From contig NC_015737.1 of assembly GCF_000270305.1 (NCBI RefSeq), forward strand, positions 1,798,501 through 1,862,500: a stretch of 64,000 bases of DNA. The letters run 5' to 3'. A model generated the notes under the pieces. It did no database searches. It saw only the letters and a list, made by a program, of their open reading frames with translations, and was not told the origin of the DNA. The DNA comes from Clostridium sp. SY8519. GTDB lineage: Bacteria; Bacillota; Clostridia; Lachnospirales; Lachnospiraceae. The position numbers and the translations under genes were made by a program. This document shows positions 43,912 to 52,570 of this stretch, in pieces; position 1 is the stretch's first letter, and every line of letters begins with the position of its first letter.

Positions 43912-43943
43912 GACAGGCAGTCCTTCGGGAGTGCCTGTATAAA
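43912..43943 (+). promoter_or_regulatory. Hairpin with -35/-10-like boxes between arsR and acr3
   Basis: CAGGCAgTCC and GGAgTGCCTG pair around a TTCG tetraloop (one mismatch). TTGACA (43910-43915) and TATAAA (43938-43943) flank it but with a 22-base gap. It could be an attenuating hairpin or an independent weak promoter for acr3. Confidence 0.4.
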
Positions 43944-43994
43944 TCCTGAATATATAGATGTATTTCAATATATCAAATTAACAGAGGTGAAGTG

Positions 43995-45032
43995 ATGAGC
44001 AATCAAAACAAAGGCATAAATACATTTCAGAAGTATCTTTCCGTGTGGGTGCTGATCTGTATGGCCATAGGAGTAGCGGTCGGACATTTTATTCCGGCCA
44101 TTCCTGACACATTTGGAAAGTTTCAGATTTCCGGGATTTCGATTCCTGTAGCTGTTCTGATCTGGGTTATGATCTATCCAATGATGATGAAGGTGGATTT
44201 CCAAAGTATCCAACAGATTGGAAAGAATCCGAAAGGGCTTTTGGTCACCTGGGTGATCAACTGGCTGATCAAGCCCTTTACCATGTATGGGATCGCGTAT
44301 CTGTTTTTGTTTGTTGTGTTTCAGACGTTCATTTCACCGGAACTGGCAACGGAGTATCTGGCCGGCGCGGTGCTTCTGGGCGCGGCTCCATGTACGGCGA
44401 TGGTATTTGTGTGGAGTACACTTACCAAAGGAAATCCGGCGTATACGGTCGTGCAGGTGGCAACCAATGACCTTATTATCCTGGTGGCTTTTGTGCCAAT
44501 CGTAAAGTTCCTTCTGGGCGTTTCCAATGTGACAGTTCCATATAGCACACTGTTTGTCAGCATTTTTCTGTTTGTCGTGATTCCGCTTGCGGGCGGTATC
44601 TTAACCAGGATGGCAGTCGTAAGGCGCAAGGGCACAGAGTACTTTGAACGTACGTTTATCCACAAGTTTGACAATGCGACGACGGCAGGCCTGCTGCTGA
44701 CACTGGTAATTATCTTCAGCTCCCAGGCAGAGGTGATTCTGTCCAATCCGCTCCATATTCTTCTGATCGCGGTGCCGCTGATCATTCAGACTTTCTTTAT
44801 TTTCTTTCTGGCTTATGGAGCATGCAAGCGATTGAAACTGCCGCATACGATTGCGGCTCCGGCAGCGATGATTGGCGCGTCAAATTTCTTTGAACTTGCG
44901 GTAGCTGTGGCGATCGCGCTTTTCGGAACGACAAGTCCGGCTGCGCTTGCCACGACGGTAGGCGTCCTGACGGAGGTGCCGGTGATGCTGATGCTCGTGC
45001 GGATCGCGAATAAAACGAAGGGAAGGTTTTGA
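43995..45032 (+). CDS. acr3: Acr3-family arsenite efflux transporter
   Basis: 345 residues with about ten transmembrane helices. LGAAPCTAMVFVWSTLTKGNP carries the conserved cysteine of Acr3 transporters, and IGASNFFELAVAVAIALFG is the matching late signature. It expels arsenite (and often antimonite) using the membrane potential. The ATG at 43995 follows GAGGTGA. The arsR gene is about 100 bases upstream. No arsC reductase is present in the window, so reduction of arsenate must be done elsewhere or the environment supplies arsenite directly. Confidence 0.95.
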   Translation: MSNQNKGINTFQKYLSVWVLICMAIGVAVGHFIPAIPDTFGKFQISGISIPVAVLIWVMIYPMMMKVDFQSIQQIGKNPKGLLVTWVINWLIKPFTMYGIAYLFLFVVFQTFISPELATEYLAGAVLLGAAPCTAMVFVWSTLTKGNPAYTVVQVATNDLIILVAFVPIVKFLLGVSNVTVPYSTLFVSIFLFVVIPLAGGILTRMAVVRRKGTEYFERTFIHKFDNATTAGLLLTLVIIFSSQAEVILSNPLHILLIAVPLIIQTFFIFFLAYGACKRLKLPHTIAAPAAMIGASNFFELAVAVAIALFGTTSPAALATTVGVLTEVPVMLMLVRIANKTKGRF

Positions 45033-45149
45033 AAGTAAAGGAAGTAGGAAACGCTTTTATAATGTCTGGGGAAATCTTGCAAAGGCTTTCCGCTGCAGGC
45101 AGAAAGATTTAAAACAGAGTTTGCATTTTTCGGGAGAAAGGAAGGAACT

Positions 45150-45458
45150 ATGACACTTCAGGATGTAAATAAACAATCAGCAGAAATAAGAAAACGGTAT
45201 CATGAGTTGGAAAAACAGATACATGGTTCGACATGGTCGGTAGAGGAAGATGCTTTGGCTTTTTTGACCGATGCGGCCTTAGTTGGCCGGTTGGTAATGG
45301 ACAGGCAGGGGCGCTGGCCAAGTGACGATAGGGGGATGCTCCCTTCAAAAATCGGTGAATGCGTCTGGTGGCTTTCTGTTCTTGCGGAAAGAATGGAGTT
45401 GAGTTTTGAAGATTGTGTAAAAAATTTTCTTGAAGAGAGGCTTTCTTCTCTCACATGA
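45150..45458 (+). CDS. MazG-like family protein
   Basis: 102 residues. The sequence SVEEDALAFLTDAALVGRLVM and KIGECVWWLSVLAERM resemble the small MazG-like (MazG-related NTP pyrophosphohydrolase) proteins, with Glu and Asp spaced on helices as in all-alpha NTPases. It could hydrolyse nucleoside triphosphates. GAAAGGAAGG precedes the ATG. It sits between acr3 and the duplicated promoter stub, on the same strand as both. Assignment is by eye; a search would settle it. Confidence 0.65.
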   Translation: MTLQDVNKQSAEIRKRYHELEKQIHGSTWSVEEDALAFLTDAALVGRLVMDRQGRWPSDDRGMLPSKIGECVWWLSVLAERMELSFEDCVKNFLEERLSSLT

Positions 45459-45494
45459 CGGATTTTACTTTTTGTGGAGATGAGAAACCTCATA

Positions 45495-45578
45495 TGTGGT
45501 AGAAGGAAGTCATACTATATTTGCAGAGGCTCATACATGACAACTATGGTGAGCCGCCATCCTGAGCTGCTGCGGTAA
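45495..45578 (+). pseudogene. Duplicated promoter and first codons of a response regulator
   Basis: Bases 45495-45547 match 52518-52570 at 48 of 53 positions. The match spans the -10 region, ribosome binding site and start codon of the VanR-like gene. After ATG-ACA-AC the homology ends, and the stub stops after 13 codons at 45576-45578. It is a left-over copy of that gene's 5' end, so an ancestral or second response-regulator gene once lay here. Confidence 0.7.
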
Positions 45579-45582
45579 GAAA

Positions 45583-45618
45583 AACGGCGTCTGAAGAAAA
45601 AATCCTTCAGACGCCGTT
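45583..45618. terminator. Perfect 14-bp inverted repeat
   Basis: AACGGCGTCTGAAG and CTTCAGACGCCGTT form a perfect stem with an eight-base loop. No long T-run follows. It lies just after the response-regulator stub and probably served as a terminator for whatever gene occupied this site. Confidence 0.6.
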
Positions 45619-45805
45619 ACTTGTTGTTTTGGATATTTTACATTTTATGGGCGTGCGGTCAAAGGCAGATAGTGAAGGAATTGACATCCGGCTGGTGATT
45701 GCCATATCAGCAGTGCCATAATTCATGAACTTGTGCTACTATTTAAACAACAGAACGCGAAAAGGAAAGACCGTTGCAGGTGAGCAAGGGCAGAAGGGGC
45801 CGATC
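45619..45805 (+). other. Spacer upstream of the LysR gene
   Basis: No gene is seen in these 187 bases. TTGACA occurs near 45681 with only a weak -10 (ATATCA) downstream. Together with the stub and the hairpin, this completes a stretch of about 350 bases without an intact gene. Confidence 0.4.
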
Positions 45806-46723
45806 ATGGATTTACAGATTTACCGATATTTTGTAGTGGCAGCGGAGTGTCAGAATTTTACGCAGGCAGCGGAAAAATGTTATATTTCGCAGACGGCAAT
45901 GAGCCAGAACATGAGTAAGCTGGAGGGAACCCTCGGCTTCGAACTGTTCCGCCGGGAAAAAAGGCATGTTACACTGACACCTGCGGGAAGAGACTTTTAT
46001 CGGCATACAAAAATCATGCTGTCGCGATTTGACAAAGCAGTGCAGCATAGCAGGGCAGTTGCTTTTGGAAATGAAGGAACCATAGACATCGGTTTTCCGA
46101 GCTGTGTGGATTCCCTGGTGGTAATGCCGAGGCTGCAGGGGTTTGCAAGACGTCATCCGGATATTCACCTGAACATTCTTTTGATGGATCCGGTAGACCT
46201 GCAGCACAGCCTTGACAATGAGATGGTGGATCTGATTGTAACGTGGAAGAACAAGATGGAATTTGAGGAGCCGGTACAGGAACAGTTCGTCGGATGCTTT
46301 CCGCTGATGGCGGTTGTTGGAAACAACCATCCGTATGCAGGAATGGGGAAAATTGCCCCGGAGCTTCTGGAGACGCAGGAAGTGATGATGATCGAATGGA
46401 AGGAAAGCAGTGACAGTTATGACAGTTATTATAATCTCTCTTCCAGCTGGAAGCAGCTGGGTGTGGAACCGGCGTCTGTAGTGCTGTTCAGCAAGATGGA
46501 AAACCTTCTGACCCAGCTTCAGATTCAGGAGTCCATCGCATTGCTGCCGAGCTATGTGGCAGGCAATTCCACCGGGACCATTCGTTTCCTGGAACTGGAA
46601 GTGGAGCCGGAAAAACAGCCGCAGATGGAGCTGGTTAGCGTATATCATGAAAAACAGCTGAATCCGGCGATGATCTTTCTGATTTCCGCATTATCAGATG
46701 AAACGATTCCGCTGCAGGGATAA
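45806..46723 (+). CDS. LysR-family transcriptional regulator
   Basis: 305 residues. The N-terminal winged helix-turn-helix covers about residues 1-60 (FTQAAEKCYISQTAMSQNMSKLE and LTPAGRDFY). The rest is a periplasmic-binding-protein-like effector domain. The ATG at 45806 follows AAGGGGCCGATC and starts right at the canonical N-terminus of the family, so upstream codons are not needed. It lies on the same strand as, and just before, the MFS-SDR-ferredoxin-AOR genes, whose promoter has an inverted repeat it may bind. Effector unknown. Confidence 0.93.
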   Translation: MDLQIYRYFVVAAECQNFTQAAEKCYISQTAMSQNMSKLEGTLGFELFRREKRHVTLTPAGRDFYRHTKIMLSRFDKAVQHSRAVAFGNEGTIDIGFPSCVDSLVVMPRLQGFARRHPDIHLNILLMDPVDLQHSLDNEMVDLIVTWKNKMEFEEPVQEQFVGCFPLMAVVGNNHPYAGMGKIAPELLETQEVMMIEWKESSDSYDSYYNLSSSWKQLGVEPASVVLFSKMENLLTQLQIQESIALLPSYVAGNSTGTIRFLELEVEPEKQPQMELVSVYHEKQLNPAMIFLISALSDETIPLQG

Positions 46724-46790
46724 GAAAACATTCTGTTCCCCTCTTCTTTTTATCAAAAGTTTTGCTTATGTATTCAGCAGAATTACCTGT

Positions 46791-46857
46791 TTTACAGGAG
46801 CAAAGCATGTGCCTATAATTTAATTGTACTTAAAAAAATACATTTTTTACAGGCACA
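46791..46857 (+). promoter_or_regulatory. Promoter of the MFS-led operon with inverted repeats
   Basis: TTTACA (46791-46796), 17 bases and TATAAT (46814-46819) form a near-consensus promoter. TGTGCCT (46808-46814) is repeated as AGGCACA at 46851-46857, and TTTTACAGG occurs at 46790-46798 and 46846-46854. The repeats overlap the promoter and initial transcript and may serve LysR control. Promoter well supported; operator inferred. Confidence 0.75.
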
Positions 46858-46886
46858 GGAGAAGGTAGAGAGAAGGGGATAGTGCG

Positions 46887-48140
46887 ATGGGAGCACAAAA
46901 CAGAAGCAAAGGTTATCGATGGGTTATTCTGATACTGTTTGTATTTGGAACAATGGTCCTGAACTTTGGAAGTCTGATATTTGCATCCAGACCTATGGAT
47001 GTGGAGAAAATGTACGGAATTACGCAGGCGCAGCTGACAGCTGTTGCAACGGTCAGTCAGCTGCCCGGCGCCCTGTTCAGTGTGGTTTTGGGAAATTACA
47101 TGGATCGGAAAGGCGTACGAAAGGTTACAGCTGTTATGCTGGCACTTGCTGCGGTCTGCATGATCTGGCGTGCATTTGCGGGAAATTTCATACTTTTGTT
47201 TATTCTTACATTTGCGGCAGGCGCGTTATATCTCCCGATTAATGTGGGGGCGCCGAAGAGCATTGGCGCATGGTTTCTGCCGGAACAGATGGGAACCGCA
47301 ATCGGTATTTACGGGGCAGCAGCGGGCGTAGGTACTACGCTTGCGTTTGGTATCGGTAATCTGTTCCGTTCTACCAGAAACGCATTTATTTTTATTGCAG
47401 TACTGTATGTAGTCATGTTTGTGCTGTGGCTGATTCTTGGAAGAGAGAATCCGGTGCCGGAAGGCATGGAAGGCAAGGAAGCGCCGCGGGCGCCGAAAGG
47501 AGCCTTCCGGAAGGTGGCACGGAGCAGAAATATGTGGATGGTACTGATCTGCGGCGGCCTTGCGGTAGGCGCGGCGCTTCTGCTGAACACATATCTGGTA
47601 GCGGCTTTTATCGGAAAAGGACTGAGTCCTTCCGCATCCAGTCTGGTGGCGACACTTCTGAATATTTCACTGGTCATCGGCGGAGTATTATCCGGCATGC
47701 TGGTTTCAAAGGTCGGCCGTTTTAACATTCCGTATTTTTTCATCTGCATACTGGGCGGCGTTTTATATTTTATCGCATATCTGGCGCCGATTGGCCCGCA
47801 GACCTTTGTACTGGTTATTCTGGGCGGACTGATCGTATCCGGATCCATCGGCGTAAATATGGCAAGAATTCCGCTTTTACCGCTTACCGGAGATTTCGGC
47901 CCGGAATGTGTCGGAACCGCATCCGGCATGAACAATACATCGGTGGGTGTCTGTGCATTCGTGCTGCCGACGATTGTAGCCACCTGTCTCCAGAATAATT
48001 ACACGGGAATCTTCCTCATTTTCCTGATCTTTATGATTATCTGCGCGGTTGTGGGAGGCATTCTGCTTCCGGAACTTGGTGTCAGGGGAAAGCTCGCCGG
48101 GCAGGCATCCGGTGTGAAGGAAAATGCTGAAGGAAGGTAA
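46887..48140 (+). CDS. Major facilitator superfamily transporter
   Basis: 417 residues and about twelve transmembrane helices. GNYMDRKGVRKV is the signature loop between helices 2 and 3 (GxxxDRxGxR). The glycine-rich stretch in the following helices resembles the oxalate/formate antiporter-like branch. It likely imports or exchanges the organic acid, aldehyde or sterol-like compound handled by the enzymes encoded next. It is the first gene after the strong promoter at 46791. The SDR gene follows after 100 bases. Confidence 0.92.
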   Translation: MGAQNRSKGYRWVILILFVFGTMVLNFGSLIFASRPMDVEKMYGITQAQLTAVATVSQLPGALFSVVLGNYMDRKGVRKVTAVMLALAAVCMIWRAFAGNFILLFILTFAAGALYLPINVGAPKSIGAWFLPEQMGTAIGIYGAAAGVGTTLAFGIGNLFRSTRNAFIFIAVLYVVMFVLWLILGRENPVPEGMEGKEAPRAPKGAFRKVARSRNMWMVLICGGLAVGAALLLNTYLVAAFIGKGLSPSASSLVATLLNISLVIGGVLSGMLVSKVGRFNIPYFFICILGGVLYFIAYLAPIGPQTFVLVILGGLIVSGSIGVNMARIPLLPLTGDFGPECVGTASGMNNTSVGVCAFVLPTIVATCLQNNYTGIFLIFLIFMIICAVVGGILLPELGVRGKLAGQASGVKENAEGR

Positions 48141-48241
48141 ACAGCGTATAGAAGGCAAATTAACGACGGCAGAAGACTGGGGAAAGAATCAGCTTCTGAA
48201 ATACATAGAATATTCAAATATACCTGAAAGGAGCTTATATC

Positions 48242-49012
48242 ATGGGAAGAATGGATGAAAAAATTGCGGTTGTTACAGGCGTAGGTTCAGGCATCGGTCA
48301 GGCAATTGCCACGATGTTTGCGGAAGAGGGGGCAAAGATCGTCGGCGCTGACTTTGACGCGGCAGCAGGACAGAAAACCATTGACGCGATCTGCGCAAAA
48401 GGCGGCGAAGCTGTCTTTGTAGAAACAAATCTTCGGAAAAAAGAGGATGTGCAGAGGCTTCATGATGTGACGATGGAAACCTATGGCGGAATTACTACGC
48501 TGGCAAACTGCGCAGGGGTTCTGGTACATGGCGGTTTCCTGGATCATACCGACAAAGACTATGATTTTATCAGTGAGACCAATTACCGGGCATATATCTG
48601 GACCATGCAGGCGTTTCTTCCGGAAATGGTGAAAGAAAACAGCCATGGCAAGAATTCCGTTCTGAATATTGCATCGATCTCATCCATCAAACCGGAAAGC
48701 GGCGCATATTTTTACGGCGGATTTAAGGCAGCAGTGGATCTGACCACCCGAAATCTCAGCAGGGAGTTTTCACCGCAGGGTGTGCGCCTGAATGTGATCT
48801 GCCCCGGACCGGTAATGTCCCATATGACACCGAAAGAGGTGCTGGACAGCAAGGAAATTCAGGATGAAATGTGCAAGACCGTATGTTCCATCGGAAGGCT
48901 GGGGCAGCCGAAGGATATTGCCTATGCAGCTACCTATCTCTGCTCGGATGAAGCGACCTGGGTAACCGGCGCGCACTTTGTGATCGACGGCGGTGCCTGC
49001 ATGATGGGATAA
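48242..49012 (+). CDS. Short-chain dehydrogenase/reductase
   Basis: 256 residues, a classical SDR. The cofactor motif is TGVGSGIG (12-19) and NCAG (89-92). The catalytic residues are Tyr158 and Lys162 in YGGFK, with Ser145 at the usual 13-residue distance. C-terminal DGGACMMG completes the fold. It interconverts an alcohol and a ketone or aldehyde with NAD(P)H. Acidic residue ADFDA after the second strand suggests NAD rather than NADP. It lies between the MFS transporter and the ferredoxin-AOR pair, so it may supply or remove the aldehyde they use. Confidence 0.93.
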   Translation: MGRMDEKIAVVTGVGSGIGQAIATMFAEEGAKIVGADFDAAAGQKTIDAICAKGGEAVFVETNLRKKEDVQRLHDVTMETYGGITTLANCAGVLVHGGFLDHTDKDYDFISETNYRAYIWTMQAFLPEMVKENSHGKNSVLNIASISSIKPESGAYFYGGFKAAVDLTTRNLSREFSPQGVRLNVICPGPVMSHMTPKEVLDSKEIQDEMCKTVCSIGRLGQPKDIAYAATYLCSDEATWVTGAHFVIDGGACMMG

Positions 49013-49109
49013 TCATCCGGATCAGTAACGTGTTTTGCGGTTCCCGGGAGATGGAGACGGACGGCTCTGTCTCCTGGGAGCTTTGCATATAAAAAAGAGG
49101 AGAAATGGT

Positions 49110-49697
49110 ATGGCTCTGGACGCAATGGAACACAGGGGAGGAACTCCTGAAATGAAGGGAAAATTCGGCAATCATATCGTACAGTATTCTCCGGAGTATT
49201 CCCTCTGCGCCGGCTGCGAAAGCTGTTCGATCATCTGCGGGCTGACGCATGACGGATTTACGGGACCGGAGAACTGCCGCATCAAAGTGAATCTCGGGAC
49301 CAGATCTATGATGCATCATATTCTGGCATGTCAGCAGTGCATCGATCATCCCTGCTACAATGCATGCCCGAAAAAAGATCAGGCGATGTGCATCGATCAG
49401 GAAACAGGAGTGGTATACATAGAAGAAGCGGAATGCGTGGGCTGCGGTCTCTGCGCCCGGGCCTGTGTGTTTGAACCTTCCAGGATTTCCATGAAGAAAA
49501 ATCATGACCGGAAAAAATGGAAAGCGGTGAAATGTGATTTATGCCGGGGCCGAAAGGAAGGGCCGGCCTGTATCGAATACTGTCCGGTCCGCTGTCTCGG
49601 ACTGAGTGAAGACTCTCTGTTTATCGAAGGGGAAGCCTCCCGGCCTGATGCGGCAGAAGGAAAACTGACAGGAGGTGGTGCAGATGCCGAATTATGA
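49110..49697 (+). CDS. Four-cluster [4Fe-4S] ferredoxin-like subunit
   Basis: 195 residues. Sixteen cysteines form four groups: Cys33-36-39-43, Cys74-77-82-86, Cys109-112-115-119, and Cys142-145-154-158. This is the arrangement of DmsB/HybA-like electron-transfer subunits. In E. coli the YdhY protein of similar type lies next to the AOR-like YdhV. It probably passes electrons between the AOR-family enzyme encoded next and a soluble or membrane acceptor. AGGAG precedes the ATG by 7 bases. The stop overlaps the AOR start by 14 bases, so the two are translationally coupled. Confidence 0.92.
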   Translation: MALDAMEHRGGTPEMKGKFGNHIVQYSPEYSLCAGCESCSIICGLTHDGFTGPENCRIKVNLGTRSMMHHILACQQCIDHPCYNACPKKDQAMCIDQETGVVYIEEAECVGCGLCARACVFEPSRISMKKNHDRKKWKAVKCDLCRGRKEGPACIEYCPVRCLGLSEDSLFIEGEASRPDAAEGKLTGGGADAEL

Positions 49698-51855
49698 TAT
49701 CAATGATATTTTAAATCAGCCGGACAATCAGATGCATTTATACGGATACTGCGGGAAAATTGTCCGCATCAACCTGACAACGCAGAAAATCAGTTATGTA
49801 AATACCTACAAATATGTGCCGAAATATATCGGCGGAAGGATCCTGATAAACCGGATTTTCTGGGATGAAGTGAAACCGGGAGCCGGCGCGTTTGACGAAG
49901 AGAACAAGTTTATCTACATGACCGGCCCTTCGACAGGAACAGGTATTCCGGCCAGCGGGCGAAGCGCTGCCTGCAGCGTAGGCGCCAGTATCAATCCGGA
50001 GCAGTACTGCTGGGGCAATATCGGCGGATGGTTTGCCACGGAGCTGAAATATGCCGGGTATGACGGCTTTATTATTGAAGGAAAGGCGCAAAAACCGACC
50101 TACCTGAAAATCGAAGATGACAAGATAGAATTTCTTCCTGCGGATGATCTCTGGGGACTGCGTGTTCATCAGACCCAGCAGAAGCTGGAAGAGGAACACG
50201 GGCATTTCTTTAAATCAATGGTCATAGGACCGGCAGGCGAAAATCTGGTCCGCATCGCTACCATAACCACCAGCAATGACTGTGTATTTGGAAAAGGCGG
50301 GTTCGGGGCAGTCTGGGGCAGCAAAAACCTCAAGGCGGTCACCGTTCATGGAACGGGAGTGGTGGCTCCGGCTGACATTGAGCATCTGAAATACCTCCGT
50401 CTGCATATGAACCATCCGTACATGCGGCCGTCGCCGGTTCTGCACTGTGATGAGATCGGCGTGCCCGGGGCAGAGTTTAAAGTGAAGTATGACCGCGGAA
50501 ATGTGGCCTGCAGCCCCGGGTGCAACCAGCACTGCAACGCGCTTCTGCTTAATGGGAAAAGCGCCTTTGGAAAAGAGCGTCAGAATCATATTGAGAAATG
50601 TGTCAGCATCTGCACCTTTGTCTATCAGACAGATATTCCAGGAAGTGTGGGAATGTTCTGGCCCACAAAACAGAACTATGTTGCGCCCTGTAAGCTCCTG
50701 AGCAGAGAGTTTCCGGAACCGGATTTTTCTGATCCGGATTTTGAGGGACAGGCCCAGGTAATTCCGCCGGATATCCTGAATTTCTGGAGCGCGGATTATG
50801 ACCGGGGAACCATTGTCAACGATCTCTGCAATGAATATGGAATCGATAAGTGGGAAGTGGTCATCTGGATAATGACCTGGCTTTCCATGTGTAAGCAGGA
50901 ACATCTGCTGGATGACACCGATCTGGGCTGCGGCATGCCGGTAGATGTGGAAAATGAGCAGTTCATGCGGACGTTTCTTACCAATCTTGTGTATCGGAAG
51001 GGTAGATACGGGGATCTTTTTGCGGAGGGAATGTCAAGAGCCATCCGGAGGCTTGGATACGACCGTTTCAGTGAAAGCATCTATCATAACCGGTATTCCC
51101 AGGTGCTGAACAACCAGAGAATCGATCTTCCCGTGAGCCTGGAGGCGGCCTGGGGACAAGCTGTGCACTGGCAGGGCAGAGGCTATGAAGGGGCCATTGA
51201 CAAACCCACCTGGCTTGCGATGAATCTGATGGATATGCTTTCCACGCGGGATGCGCTGACTGTAGAGCATTTTCACTGCAAATATGAATATCATGACAAG
51301 GCGCTGAAGGATCCTTATCACTGTCCGGAAGTAATTGACGCAGTCAATCACAGCCAGAACTGCGCGGATATCAAGGACTCCGTGATGAGCTGTGAATGGC
51401 AGAGTCCGGATTTGTGGTGGCCGTCGATGGAAGCTGAGATGTACAGCACGGCTACCGGTTATCACATGTCAGCGGAAGAACTGAATGACGCGGCCAGTCG
51501 TTCCAGACTGCTTTTCCGGGCGATCCTGATCCGCAATTACGGACGGACAAGACGCAAAGAAATGGAACAGATCTGGCGGATCATCCGTGTCCCGGATTCC
51601 TGGAATGAGATTGCGGACTGGGAACAGTGGAATGAATTTGTGGACATGTATTATGAAAGCAGGGGCTGGGACCTGGAAACCGGCTGGCCTTACCGCGAGA
51701 CCTACGAAAAATACGGACTCAAGGATGTGGCGGATGAAATGGAGCAGCTGGGATACCTGCCAAAGCGACCGGAAAAACGCTGGCATGATTACGGGGAAGC
51801 TCCATTTGTACAGTTCGAAGAGAACCGGAAAAAAGAAGGGGCAGCCATTGAGTAG
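49684..51855 (+). CDS. Aldehyde:ferredoxin oxidoreductase family enzyme
   Basis: 723 residues, longer than archaeal AOR (about 605) and close to E. coli YdhV (700). Its N-terminal part shows the family pattern of the tungsto/molybdopterin domain, for example TGPSTGTGIPASGRSAACSVG and GGWFATELKYAGYDGFIIEGKA. Cysteines 276, 280 and 284 (CSPGCNQHC) supply most ligands of the single [4Fe-4S] cluster near the pterin. It probably oxidises an aldehyde to an acid or runs the reverse. The ATG follows AGGAGGTGG and overlaps the ferredoxin gene. Metal and substrate cannot be read from the sequence. Confidence 0.92.
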   Translation: MPNYDINDILNQPDNQMHLYGYCGKIVRINLTTQKISYVNTYKYVPKYIGGRILINRIFWDEVKPGAGAFDEENKFIYMTGPSTGTGIPASGRSAACSVGASINPEQYCWGNIGGWFATELKYAGYDGFIIEGKAQKPTYLKIEDDKIEFLPADDLWGLRVHQTQQKLEEEHGHFFKSMVIGPAGENLVRIATITTSNDCVFGKGGFGAVWGSKNLKAVTVHGTGVVAPADIEHLKYLRLHMNHPYMRPSPVLHCDEIGVPGAEFKVKYDRGNVACSPGCNQHCNALLLNGKSAFGKERQNHIEKCVSICTFVYQTDIPGSVGMFWPTKQNYVAPCKLLSREFPEPDFSDPDFEGQAQVIPPDILNFWSADYDRGTIVNDLCNEYGIDKWEVVIWIMTWLSMCKQEHLLDDTDLGCGMPVDVENEQFMRTFLTNLVYRKGRYGDLFAEGMSRAIRRLGYDRFSESIYHNRYSQVLNNQRIDLPVSLEAAWGQAVHWQGRGYEGAIDKPTWLAMNLMDMLSTRDALTVEHFHCKYEYHDKALKDPYHCPEVIDAVNHSQNCADIKDSVMSCEWQSPDLWWPSMEAEMYSTATGYHMSAEELNDAASRSRLLFRAILIRNYGRTRRKEMEQIWRIIRVPDSWNEIADWEQWNEFVDMYYESRGWDLETGWPYRETYEKYGLKDVADEMEQLGYLPKRPEKRWHDYGEAPFVQFEENRKKEGAAIE

Positions 51856-51914
51856 AAACACGTATTTGTAGTCAAACGGTGCGAAAGCGACAGCAGAATG
51901 GAGTAGAGAGATCC

Positions 51915-52442
51915 ATGAAAGAGATGAATTGTGAAACTGGGGAAGTGCTGCAGCGAAAAATGCGCTGCAGTACCCTGACAGAAAAATACAATGCGCTTCC
52001 GGCTTCCAGGCAGGAAGAACGGGCAGCGCTGCTGAAAGATATTCTCGGAAGCTGCGGGGATCAGGTGCTGATCAAATCGCCGTTTTACTGTACGGATGGA
52101 ATACATATCCATGTGGGCAGCAGCTGTGTGGCTAATTTCGGCTGTGTATTTCAGGATGCGGAAGAAATACGCATTGGCGACCGCTGTCTGATCGGGCCTT
52201 ATACCTGCATTTATACGGTGAATCATGACCTGGACGCCTGCAGGCGGGCACAGAAGATGATTCGTGCGCTTCCGGTGACGATCGGGGATGATGTGTGGAT
52301 CGGCGGAAACTGCGTGATCCTTCCCGGCGTAACGATCGGGGATCGGGCAGTCATCGGCGCCGGAAGCATTGTCACTCATGATATTCCACCCGGAACACTT
52401 TGGGCGGGGAATCCGGCAAGGAAGCTTCGGGATCTGGAGTAA
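51915..52442 (+). CDS. Hexapeptide-repeat sugar O-acetyltransferase
   Basis: 175 residues of the maltose/galactoside acetyltransferase type. An N-terminal cap (about 10-50) precedes left-handed beta-helix repeats (IGDRCLIGPYT, IGDDVWIGGNCVILPGV, IGDRAVIGAGS). His in VNHDLDA is the catalytic-base position. It acetylates a sugar or similar acceptor from acetyl-CoA as a trimer. The ATG at 51915 follows GTAGAGAGATCC. It is the last gene of the cluster before the 53-bp repeat, on the same strand, 60 bases after the AOR gene. Whether it modifies the same substrate is unknown. Confidence 0.9.
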   Translation: MKEMNCETGEVLQRKMRCSTLTEKYNALPASRQEERAALLKDILGSCGDQVLIKSPFYCTDGIHIHVGSSCVANFGCVFQDAEEIRIGDRCLIGPYTCIYTVNHDLDACRRAQKMIRALPVTIGDDVWIGGNCVILPGVTIGDRAVIGAGSIVTHDIPPGTLWAGNPARKLRDLE

Positions 52443-52517
52443 AGATATTTTTCTTTCAAAAGTGGGACATATCCAAACAGCAGGATGTCATTTCTTTTTG
52501 TCCCGATCTCCTGCACC

Positions 52518-52570
52518 TGTGGTAGAATGAAGTCATACTATGTTTACGGAGGCTCATACATGACAACAAT
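52518..52570 (+). repeat. Right copy of 53-bp imperfect direct repeat; promoter and start of VanR-like gene
   Basis: Identical at 48 of 53 positions to 45495-45547. It includes TG-G-TAGAAT (extended -10 at 52520-52528), a GGAGG ribosome binding site and the start codon of the response regulator. The two copies bracket the whole LysR-to-acetyltransferase cluster. Confidence 0.75.
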
